Part shown: piece by piece, positions 19,352 through 26,710 of the stretch
Numbering within the stretch: the first letter of the stretch is position 1
Layout: each line of letters starts with the position of its first letter
Origin: Nemertoderma westbladi
Taxonomy: Eukaryota; Xenacoelomorpha; Nemertodermatida; Nemertodermatidae
Reading direction: 5' to 3'
Assembly (NCBI GenBank): GCA_032718475.1
Contig: JAUCBJ010000625.1
Coordinates: 1 to 27,842 of the forward strand
Length of the DNA: 27,842 nt
Notes under the pieces: model-generated
What the model was told of the DNA's origin: nothing
The model's database searches: none
What the model saw: only the letters and a program-made list of their open reading frames with translations
Made by a program: the position numbers and the translations under genes

Positions 19352-20951
19352 TGTTCGCGGTATTTCAACTTTCCATAACGCGAGTTGAATATTTTTGTAT
19401 TTATTTAAAATTGATTATTCCGATATTACTACTGGGTGCGGGACCATGGGTTTTGGGCACTTTCAATAAACTGGGGGCGATTTATGGGCGAACTTTGGGG
19501 CGACTTACAGGGTACGGGACTAATTTCATGTTTATAAGGGCCAGTGGGGGATGGAAAATTCAAGCAGTATTCAGGTTAGCCTGAGTACTATTAGGCCCTG
19601 GCCAACTTCCTGCTGCCTGTAGGGGTGGATTTGGTAATGCGCCAGGCCTAAAGGACAAGGACTGCCCTTAGCAGTCCCTGGCCAACAGCAGCTATTACGA
19701 GACTGAAAAGAACTCGGAACGCTGACTGCTTGTGTCAGGGATTTGCGACGGGAAACGACAGCCCCTTAGTAGCCAAGCCGTTCTGGTTCTCGATGATCGA
19801 ACCCTTCGGGGTTCGTGAGGGGTGGAACGGACACGCGAACGGGTGGCCGACTAACGACTGCCCCCTGAGCTAAGCCGTACTGGTTCTCGATGACCGATCC
19901 CTTCGGGGTTCGCGAGGGGTGGGACGGACATGCGAAAGGGCTGGCCACAGGACGGGTTTGACGAGGACTGCCCTTAGCGGTCTCTGGTCAACGGCAGCTA
20001 TTACGAGACTGAAAAGAACTCGGAACGCTGACTGCTTGTACCGGGGATCTGCGACGGGAACCGACGACAGACCCCTTAGCCAAGCCGTACTGGTTCTCGA
20101 TGATCGTTCCCTTCGGGGTTCGTGAGGGGTGGGACGGACACGCGACGGGGTCGAAAGACAAAGGACTAGACTCTACTGGCCTACCGACTGTTCGGAGCAG
20201 TTTCTCGGCTGCCGAAGCGACTACGAGCCTGAAAGGGACTCGGAAAGCCTAGGTGATTGGGTTTCTGCGATGAACCGACGGACCCCTAGCCAAGCCGTTC
20301 TGGTTCTCGATGATCGAACCCTTCGGGGTTCGTGAGGGGTGGAACGGACACGCGAACGGGTCCACCAACACGACAGACTCCTAGCCAAGCCGTACTGGTT
20401 CTCGATGATCGATCCCTTCGGGGTTCGAGAGGGGTGGTACGGATACGCGACAGAGTCTACCGACTGGACCGACCCTTAGCCAAGGCGGGCTGGTTCTTGA
20501 TGATCGTTCCCTTCGGGGTTCGTGAGGGGTGGAACGGACACGCGACAGGGTCGACCGACACCGACACTACGGCACTAAGACTAGGACCGAGGGAAAATCT
20601 GGGGAACATTAGGTAGGCTAAAATCTGAGCGAACAGTGGGTAATTAAATAATATACCGTAGGGATTTATATTGTAATGTATAATTATTGTGAATATTTGG
20701 TGTATATTGATTTGGGGAAGCCCAAAATTATTCTTAATCAGGGTGCAATATTGTTGACCAGGTTCAACAGAGTTCAGTTACATTAAAGAGTATATCCAAC
20801 TAATGCAGCTTTTTCTCAACCGCAACCTGCATCTCAGAAATCATTCCTTCTCCACAATCAATATCCGGTGACTGGCCGGGGCTCGGTGGTCTGTAAAGTC
20901 ACGTCTCCAGCATCGGCGTTTTTCCCCCCTGGTGTTGGGATAACGGCAACA
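19352..20951 (+). repeat. 3' LTR, 1600 bp
   Basis: Starts TGTTCGCGG after the polypurine tract and ends GGCAACA at 20951, followed by CTACT, the same 5 bp that precedes the 5' LTR. The first 790 bp match the 5' LTR. It contains the full array of structured repeats (19757-20553) and an AT-rich last third (20600-20860). The boundaries are also supported by RTE sequence resuming at 20957. Confidence 0.8.
19757..20553 (+). repeat. Array of six structured 84-nt repeats in the 3' LTR
   Basis: Six units share TAGCCAAG / CTGGTTCTCGATGAT / CCCTTCGGGGTTCG / GAGGGGTGG / ACGGACACGCGA in fixed order (inner hairpins near 19801, 19898, 20110, 20317, 20413, 20509). The inner CCC-UUCG-GGG hairpin is constant. 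A second helix is CCGTT/AACGG or CCGTAC/GTACGG. An outer 6-bp helix changes in pairs: GACCCC/GGGGTC (20070, 20147), GGACCC/GGGTCC (20280, 20358), AGACTC/GAGTCT (20375, 20453), CGACCC/GGGTCG (20470, 20548). The first two units pair less clearly. Three of the units also occur in the truncated 5' LTR (10758-11136). Confidence 0.75.
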
Positions 20952-20956
20952 CTACT
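20952..20956. repeat. Target-site duplication, right copy (CTACT)
   Basis: Same 5 bp as 10365-10369. The RTE sequence GCTGCTG follows, as expected for the interrupted copy. Confidence 0.8.
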
Positions 20957-21210
20957 GCTGCTGTAAATAATCGGACCTTAAGTTTCCGATGAATTCTGTG
21001 TGCCTTCCAAATCCTGGAAAGCCTATTCAAGGACACCCATATCTTTCCCTACGTATTCGAAGGTCCTCACCTAAATTTCGCATCCATGATCCCAGGTAAC
21101 AGAAGTCGTCCACATCCTTTGAGCTTATGCTCATCTGGTCAGAGACTTGCTGAGGACTTTCAAAGTTAACTGTCAAAATCTTGGTCTTTTTGGAGTACCT
21201 GATACGTTAA
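20957..21210 (-). pseudogene. RTE-type RT fragment, right half of the split copy
   Basis: On the minus strand the frame reads KKTKILTVNFESP, then SSKDVDDFCYLGSWM and GEDLRIRRERYG, the RTE segment that precedes LLYGSxCWALT. It shows the same order as 8175-8330 and joins logically to 10213-10369. Stops and a frameshift follow. Confidence 0.75.
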
Positions 21211-21515
21211 TGTTAGAGATTCAGCCAATCAAGGGATCACCTAACGTTGCTGCCTCCTATTATAATAGACGCCTATAGCCAATGTACAGGATCATTCGAC
21301 ATAATCTGGATATGATAGATGGCTACATTGTAATCAACGAATGCATGATTCCACTAGGCCCCTTTTACGATTTCATCACAAATTGCAGCGGGTTATCTTA
21401 TTCCAACTTTACCACACTTGGTATTATTGGGGTTTAAGGGTGAATCTGTGAAGCATTGTGGTATTGCGTTATAGTTAAGTGTTATAGTTAAGTTACCCCT
21501 GTGTATGTGATATAA

Positions 21516-21779
21516 ATGGAGGCCCCGAAATTAAGCAAAGAGGCCCAATACATTGTTTGCGAACTAAACGCCATAAATAAGGAGTTAAAACCCAATAGTG
21601 GAGGTAATGCCCACGATTTCCCGCTTCCAAACGATGCGACAGCCAAATGCGTATTATCAGTGCCAATAAGCGGGATACTTACTGTAAGAATCTCAGGGAT
21701 ACTTTCTGTAAAAATCTCAGGATACATTACACTGACTGACATACTGACTGACATACTGACTGATAATTATCTAGGTTAA
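21516..21779 (+). CDS. Small ORF of 87 residues, unknown
   Basis: ATG-started frame, MEAPKLSKEAQYIVCELNAI at the N-terminus, Pro/Asn-containing middle, and a C-terminal half made of short repeats (ISGIL..., LTDILTDILTD) encoded by direct repeats CAGGGATACT and ACTGACTGACAT. No family recognised. The repetitive C-terminus argues for chance coding or a fragment of a transposon ORF1. Confidence 0.2.
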   Translation: MEAPKLSKEAQYIVCELNAINKELKPNSGGNAHDFPLPNDATAKCVLSVPISGILTVRISGILSVKISGYITLTDILTDILTDNYLG

Positions 21780-22730
21780 GGCACTTCCTGCCTGGCGATT
21801 TTGATAAAATTTTGCAAGTACATTGCTTTGGTGGTTCATAATCGCGTTACAAAATTTCAGATCGATTCTATGTGTGGTATTCGATATATTTAGTTTTTTG
21901 ACATTGTTTTGTCGCGAAATTAAAAGCAATGGTAAAATAACAGCTGGTGTTCATGATGAAATATGGCTTAATATGTTATACACAGTCATAGAAAAACGTG
22001 TTGGTTGCCAAGTTTTACTAGTAGGCTATAAGGAAACTCACACATAAGCTGTTGGTTTCTAATGTATTACCCCATAAGCTGATTGCTCTCCCAGTGCTTC
22101 CTAAGGGTATATCTACAATAAGGTTACTCACTCTGCTATGTTAGGGGGTGGATCAGGAGAATGAATTTTAGTTACACAAAGCAGTGTGTTGTGTCCTATT
22201 GCAGTCGATACTCACTGTGGATTGCAAAATGTTTTATAGTTGACCTACACTATAATACAGTAGTTGCATGTATTTAAGGAGCCCGCTCTGGCCTACCGCC
22301 TAAGGAGTACCTATATTACATATTCACATAGAATTCACTGGGTAGAGATATTCCGCTTGACGACGGGGTAATACCTATAGAAGGAAACTAAATTTGTTAT
22401 TTGGCTCTATTCGTTGTTATTTATCTGGTTGTGCATCATGGGCATTTTTTATAAATATTCGGTAATCGCATCTTATATCTTGTAAACGTGCTTGATAATG
22501 AAATTATTTGCTTCATATTATATTTTTGTTAGTGGTAGCTAAGTTGCATTTTTTATTATGTGGGGCGAGCCACAAAGTCAGCTAGCCTCACGCCTTGCAG
22601 TTTAGACAATTTTAGTTTAATTACTGCTGACTGACATAGTTCTTTGTAATAGTCTTGGCTAGGATTTTTCCCCCGGGCTCCTTCCAGCCAGCTTGCTGGC
22701 TTTCTAGTTATATTACGCATTTAATAATAC
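21780..22730. other. Non-coding stretch
   Basis: No ORF of note. TA-rich with one GGCGAGCCAC patch near 22565. It ends at the LTR boundary 22731. Confidence 0.45.
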
Positions 22731-22966
22731 TGTGACGGGATCAAGGGATCCCGACCGGATGAATAAGCTACGCGTCACCGTAGTAGTGAAATATTAAAAT
22801 ATGAGTTTGTTGTTATCTCTTTGATACTTTGAATGTTAATATTGAATATGGGTAATAATGATGGGCAACTGAATAATAGCACAATAAAGGGTAACGGATG
22901 GTATAGTTTCGATGGGTACCGGTATGTGGATATATTGGTGACGGTGAGGATTGTCACCGGTCTGCA

Positions 22967-22976
22967 CTAAAACCAA
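22967..22976. repeat. Direct repeat CTAAAACCAA, left copy
   Basis: Exact 10-bp match to 23131-23140. The two copies bracket the Pol III/hammerhead unit as a target-site duplication would. Confidence 0.75.
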
Positions 22977-23007
22977 ATTAGGTGGGACTGTGAGTGTCAG
23001 GGGCTAG

Positions 23008-23019
23008 TGGCTGAGCTGG
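23008..23019 (+). promoter_or_regulatory. Pol III A box
   Basis: TGGCTGAGCTGG fits the tRNA A-box consensus at every fixed position. The D-arm-like GGTTAGCGC follows. Confidence 0.75.
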
Positions 23020-23021
23020 TT

Positions 23022-23067
23022 AGCGCTACTGATGAGGCCTGTTAGGCCGAAACGTACGTATAGCGCT
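23022..23067 (+). ncRNA. Type I hammerhead self-cleaving ribozyme
   Basis: All invariant core parts are present in order: stem I strand AGCGCTA (23022-23028), CUGAUGA (23029-23035), stem II GGCC-UGUUA-GGCC (23036-23048), GAAA (23049-23052), a minimal stem III (ACG/CGU with a UA loop, 23052-23059), the cleavage triplet GUA (23058-23060) and the second stem I strand TAGCGCT (23061-23067), fully complementary over 7 bp. Cleavage is predicted after A23060. The tiny stem III is typical of hammerheads in animal retroelements (Penelope-like, retrozymes), which often act as dimers, so single-copy activity may be weak. A few G-U pairs could extend stem I. Confidence 0.85.
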
Positions 23068-23078
23068 GGTTCAACCCC
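23068..23078 (+). promoter_or_regulatory. Pol III B box
   Basis: GGTTCAACCCC fits GGTTCRANNCC. It starts 60 nt after the A box, with the hammerhead between them. Confidence 0.7.
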
Positions 23079-23094
23079 CGGTGACGCGCTCCCA

Positions 23095-23100
23095 TTTTTT
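23095..23100 (+). terminator. Pol III terminator, T6
   Basis: Six T follow 16 nt after the B box, enough to end Pol III transcription in animals. Confidence 0.65.
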
Positions 23101-23130
23101 CCACTTCTGAACAAACCCATAATATTACAC

Positions 23131-23140
23131 CTAAAACCAA
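23131..23140. repeat. Direct repeat CTAAAACCAA, right copy
   Basis: Exact copy of 22967-22976 on the other side of the inserted unit. Confidence 0.75.
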
Positions 23141-23398
23141 TAACTGATAACTGACTGATTCACAGACCGGTAGCAGGATAATATATATGTGATTACTCCT
23201 ATACTACTGCGGCCTTTCACCTAGTGGATGCTCTCCCTCGCCCCTATTGGCTGATAATCTACTTCACGCCTCTCCCCTCTCTGGGAGTGCTTCCCCCTGC
23301 TGTTGGCCCCTGCTGGTTGTTTCCCCTCCCGAGGTGGATTGACCTCTAACCTTCCTTTGTGTGGCTTTGGGGTTTGTGTTGTCCCCGGTGTTGGTTGT

Positions 23399-23430
23399 GA
23401 TACGAGATTGGTTATTGCCAATCTCGTATC
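23399..23430. repeat. Perfect hairpin, 13 bp
   Basis: GATACGAGATTGG and CCAATCTCGTATC surround a 6-nt loop. A less perfect version lies at 3145-3173 in the related LTR, so the structure is shared by both LTRs. Confidence 0.85.
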
Positions 23431-23483
23431 TCCAACATATTGCTGAAAAGGGTGCCACTTCCCAAATTTGTGAGGGTAGTGCG

Positions 23484-23568
23484 GCGGAATTGAATCCGCA
23501 TACACTCCCCCCCATGCTATCTTCCCGGTGAGAAGATAGCATCACCTGTAAGTGCGCTTCAATTCCGC
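23484..23568. repeat. Nested palindromes (11 bp outside, 11 bp inside)
   Basis: GCGGAATTGAA (23484-23494) pairs with TTCAATTCCGC (23558-23568). Enclosed is ATGCTATCTTC (23514-23524) pairing with GAAGATAGCAT (23532-23542). Confidence 0.85.
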
Positions 23569-23573
23569 TGGAA

Positions 23574-23695
23574 CCCGATCTATTATCGGGTGTGGGGTGG
23601 AGTTCTTTTCTTGGAGTCGGCTTTCCAGGCCGCTCCCTCTGGGTATGATGTTACTACCCCTTCTTGGTGCAACCGCAACCTATGTTGCACCAAGA
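23574..23695. repeat. Two further perfect hairpins
   Basis: CCCGAT/ATCGGG (23574-23590, 5-nt loop) and TCTTGGTGCAAC/GTTGCACCAAGA (23662-23695, 12 bp, 10-nt loop). Confidence 0.85.
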
Positions 23696-24128
23696 CATCT
23701 GACGTCTCTGTTTGAGACAATTGTGGACTCCTCACACAATTTTAAAAACTCCTCTCACTCTAAGTTCACTCTAACTCCACTTCAGCTCCACTCTAACTCC
23801 ACTCTACTCTATCTTACTCGCTCCCCACACCCGAATCGCACTCCTCTCACTTTCCCTCATCGTGTCAACACCTCCTCCATTCTTCCCCCCGATTCCCATT
23901 CTCGCTTTCATCCCTTATACACTTATTGGGCCCCACACATGTTCGCATCATGTTAGTGGGAGCCGTCTAAGTCCCGCCCTGTCGCCCTAGTCAATTAGTC
24001 CCCAGTCCCAGTAGCTAATTGGAAAAAGGTTGTACTTGACTACGGTACATACTGTATAATATATATATGAGTTATATATAACAATTAATTATTATAATTA
24101 TATATTATATATTATATTATATGCTCGT

Positions 24129-24423
24129 CTACATGACGCGCCTTAACCCCCTCGCTCGGAGGTGATATGACTCGTCACTCCCAGTCTCGCCCGTTTCATT
24201 CTTTCTCCGCCTTTCTCGTTTGGCGACTTCTTCCAGTCGCTTCTCCTCAAGTCTATCCGCTTCCAACTTCTCCCACCTCTGATATGGTGTATCCAAATCC
24301 ACCTCCCTGTCTACTAGATGCCGGTTGTTGTAGTACACCGACTTGCCCTTCAGCCCCGGGTGGTCACCAGACCTTCGAAGGTCACCTTGAAGGCTCTTCT
24401 GTAGTTCGGGGGTGGTCCTGATA
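24129..24423 (-). CDS. Charged ORF inside the LTR, about 97 residues
   Basis: On the minus strand (sense of the BEL element) a frame is open from about 24423 to a TAG at 24129-24131. It reads LQKSLQGDLRRSGDHPGLKG, then VYYNNRHLVDREVDLDTPYQ and a helical EKLEADRLEEKRLEEVAKRE segment rich in Arg and Glu. No ATG begins it, so it may be an exon-like or truncated piece. The composition recalls the charged helix of the gag-like protein at 1240-1520, but no homology can be shown. Confidence 0.3.
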
Positions 24424-24574
24424 TTCTTAATTTTAATTTTGATTTTTTTTGTTTTATCTGTATTTGCCCCTGTTCTGTGCTATCATCGTACCCACCTCTT
24501 TACTTGTCTCTTACTATGTACTTACTACTTACTGCTATGGTGTGTTGTATCCATATACCATATTCTCTACTCTA

Positions 24575-25400
24575 TTACTGCTAACTCTACTAACTCCACT
24601 AGCTCTACTAACTCTACTAACTCCCTAACTCTACTAACTCTCTAACTCTAACTCTACTAACTCTCTAACTCTACTAACTCTCCAACTCTACTAACTCTCC
24701 AACTCTACTAACTCTCCAACTCTACTAACTCTCTAACTCTCTTATTCCAACGGTACTATGTACCTTCCTACTACCCTCGTGGTATGTCTCTATACCACAC
24801 TCCCTATTCTTCTAAATCTAACGGTACTATGTACCCTCTTACTCCCGTGGTATGTCTCTATACCACACTCCCTGATCTCTAACTTCTAACTCTTACGGTA
24901 CTATGTACCCTCTTACTCCCGTGGTATGTCTCTATACCACACTCCCTGATCTCTAACTTCTAACTCTTACGGTACTATGTACCCTCTTACTCCCGTGGTA
25001 TGTCTCTATACCACACTCCCTGATCTCTAAATCCAACAGTACTATGTACCCTCTTACTCCCGTAGTTATGTCTCTATACCACACTCCCTGATCTCTAACT
25101 TCTAACTCTTACGGTACTATGTACCCTCTTACTCCCGTGGTATGTCTCTATACCACACTCCCTGATCTCTAACTTCTAACTCTTACTCTTACTAACTTCT
25201 ATTAACTTTCTAACTCTTACTAACTTCTGCTAACTTTGTAACTACTACTAACTTTCTAACTACAACTAACTTCTGCTAACTTTCTAACTACTACTAACTT
25301 TCTAACTACAACTAACTTCTGCTGACTTTCTAACTACTACTTAGTGCTACGTACTATCTAATACTATCACTTTCTGACTTTCTCCTTTCTAACTTTCTTT
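24575..25400. repeat. Pyrimidine-rich tandem array with hairpin units
   Basis: Flanking tracts of CTAACTCTACTAACTC-type repeats (24575-24745 and 25170-25340) enclose six units of about 74 bp (GGTAC positions about 24752, 24823, 24897, 24971, 25037, 25113). Each unit has two perfect small hairpins, GGTAC-TAT-GTACC and GTGGTAT-6-ATACCAC. The fifth unit is mutated in both. In the LTR's sense the array lies in U3, where enhancer-like repeats are common. Confidence 0.85.
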
Positions 25401-25461
25401 CTATTATTTTATTTTATTTTTTTATTTTAATATTTTGCGTGGGAAGGGCGTTTCGCCCTCA

Positions 25462-25475
25462 ATCCCACCCCCCTC
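25462..25475 (-). promoter_or_regulatory. Polypurine tract of the minus-strand BEL element
   Basis: On the minus strand GAGGGGGGTGGGAT sits between the pol stop codon (25484-25486) and the LTR start TGAGGGCG. Confidence 0.65.
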
Positions 25476-25483
25476 AGTCCAAC

Positions 25484-26710
25484 TCATGGATGACTAAACT
25501 CTGGGGTGCACTTTCCTACAACCCTCCTGTAGGTCTTCCTATCCTTTGCTCCTATCTTACCCCCTATCCGCACTTCCACTGATCGGACTCTTCCGTCCTC
25601 GTCGGAGTAAGTGTCTACTACTCTCACTAGCCTCCACTGATTGTTGATGATTGTGTCGTCGGTGACGATCACTAAATCACTTTTCTTTAACTCTCTAGTG
25701 GTATTTCTCCACTTGCTCCTTCTGTGTAATGTGGGTAGATATTCCTCGACCCACCTCCTCCAATACTCTGTGCTTATCGCCTTGGCGACTTTCCAACTCT
25801 GTCCGGAGTGTATGTCAACTGGGTCTACTCCCCGCATGGCGATGGTCGCCGGCCTTTCCATCAGAAAGTGGCTCGGTGTTAGCACGTCTAGTGATTCCGG
25901 GTCGTCATTCTCTGGATATAGCGGTCTGCTATTGATGATTCCCTCGCACTTAGCCAGCACCGTCCTTAGAATGTCCTCTGTCACCATGTGGGTGTTCATC
26001 AACTTCGTCAATCGACGCTTGGAACTACCCACAAGTCTCTCGACACATCCTAAAGTATGCGGCGCATACGGCGTCCTCCTTTCCCACTTCACCTGTCATC
26101 TCTGCATGGCTTCCCTGACCTCTTCTCCTTCCAGGATGTCCAAGGCCTCCGCCAACTCGTTCTCTGCTCCCACAAAGTTCGTTCCATTCTCGGAATAGAT
26201 CACTGCAATCGTTCCACCTTTGCGGTTTCTAAATCGCTCTAAGGCATTGATGAATGCCGATGCCGTGGCGTCTTGGGCGAGTTCTATTCCTACCGCCCTC
26301 GTGTTGTTACATACGAAGATGATGCCGTATCGTTTCTCTGTGTGTCGCATCACCTTGATCTTGATCGGCCCGAACATGTCTATGCCGCAGTGCGTGAATG
26401 GCGGGTCGTGCTGTCTCACCCTACTGACCGGTAATGGCGCCATCTCCTGTACGGCCCACTCCTTTCTCATCCGTCGGCAGGTCTGGCAATACCCCACTAC
26501 CGCCTTCACCTTCTTCCTTAACTGCGCAATCCAGAAGGTCCTCCAAATTTCTGTGAGGGTCTGGTTGGTGCCTCCGTGCAATATCGACTTGTAGGAGTCC
26601 CAAATGATCTGGTGGACTATCGGCGACCTGTTGGGGATGATAATGGGTTTTGGTGGGATGATAAGGCTGTTGTTGTTCAGTCTCTGTCTTTCTCTGTCAA
26701 TACCGTATCA
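25484..26710 (-). pseudogene. BEL/Pao integrase and DUF5641 domain
   Basis: On the minus strand, from about 26697, the order is typical for BEL/Pao: IIWDSYKSILHGGTNQTLTE and WRTFWI, zinc-binding YCQTCRRMRKEW, and the catalytic core with CGIDMFGPIKI (first Asp), VIYSENGTNFVGA (second position, Glu instead of the usual Asp) and APHTLGCVERLVGSSKR (the final Glu region, usually GGxWER). Then come INSRPLYP, SLDVLTPSHFLMERP and the DUF5641 part EYWRRWVEEYLPTLHRR and LKKSDLVIV, ending at TGA 25484. A TGA at 26096-26098 interrupts the core without frame change, and a frameshift near 26700 separates the KAVIRY motif. The Glu at the second catalytic position and the stop make it inactive. Confidence 0.85.

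Larger units (their letters stand above)
10370..20951 (+). mobile_element. BEL/Pao-like LTR retrotransposon, about 10.6 kb, defective
   Basis: Terminal repeats start TGTTCGCGG (10370 and 19352), and the 3' copy ends GGCAACA (20951), flanked by a CTACT duplication in an RTE copy. A G-rich polypurine tract lies directly before the 3' LTR. Inside, in order and all on the plus strand, are staggered gag ORFs, a DUF1759-CCHC-DUF1758 ORF joined to an integrase C-terminal domain, a spacer with 170-bp tandem repeats, and a second gene region with an exonuclease-like segment and CCHC knuckles. The aligned parts of the two LTRs differ by only about seven substitutions in about 765 bp (read by eye), so insertion was fairly recent. 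The element cannot move by itself: the 3' half of the 5' LTR and the RT/RNase H/integrase core are missing, and several ORFs have stops. Confidence 0.85.
22977..23130 (+). mobile_element. SINE-like Pol III unit carrying a hammerhead ribozyme, 154 bp
   Basis: The segment lies between exact CTAAAACCAA repeats inside the BEL LTR. It contains an A box TGGCTGAGCTGG (23008-23019, fitting TRGYNNARNNGG), a B box GGTTCAACCCC (23068-23078, fitting GGTTCRANNCC) and a run of six T (23095-23100) that would end Pol III transcription. The flanks GGGGCTAG and TTCAACCCCCGG look tRNA-derived, but the anticodon-arm position is taken by a hammerhead ribozyme. Combination of a tRNA-type promoter with a hammerhead is known from the Sm-alpha repeats of schistosomes; similarity of sequence to those is not claimed. 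In the related LTR at 2697 no such insert is present near the corresponding GCACT...ACTGATT sequence (2927-2953). Confidence 0.7.
22731..25461 (-). repeat. 3' LTR of a minus-strand BEL element, about 2.7 kb
   Basis: On the plus strand it runs from TGTGACGGGATC (22731) to GGGCGTTTCGCCCTCA (25461). In the element's sense this gives TGAGGGCG...GATCCCGTCACA, with TG/CA ends. A purine-rich tract (GAGGGGGGTGGGAT) lies directly upstream in that sense, and the pol stop codon is only about 20 bp further. The inner (U5) end resembles the LTR edge at 2697. Within it are several perfect hairpins (23399-23695), pyrimidine-rich tandem repeats (24575-25400), a short minus-strand ORF and an inserted hammerhead-bearing Pol III unit. 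No second LTR is in the window to confirm the ends. Confidence 0.65.

Noticed and set aside
20624-20635. 3' LTR end at GAGCGAACA (inverted to TGTTCGC)
   Set aside because: The 5 bp after it do not match the left flank, whereas GGCAACA at 20951 is followed by the CTACT duplication and resumed RTE sequence.
22998-23094. A functional tRNA gene
   Set aside because: A- and B-box signals are good, but the anticodon arm is replaced by the hammerhead and no acceptor stem closes the ends.
24749-25180. CRISPR-like array of repeats with hairpins
   Set aside because: The whole unit repeats, including the spacers, and the surroundings are clearly eukaryotic retroelements.
4042-26098. Reassigned genetic code or selenocysteine at the in-frame TGAs
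   Set aside because: The ORFs also contain TAG and TAA stops and single-base frameshifts, other genes end in TGA at sensible places, and the LTR comparison favours CpG decay.
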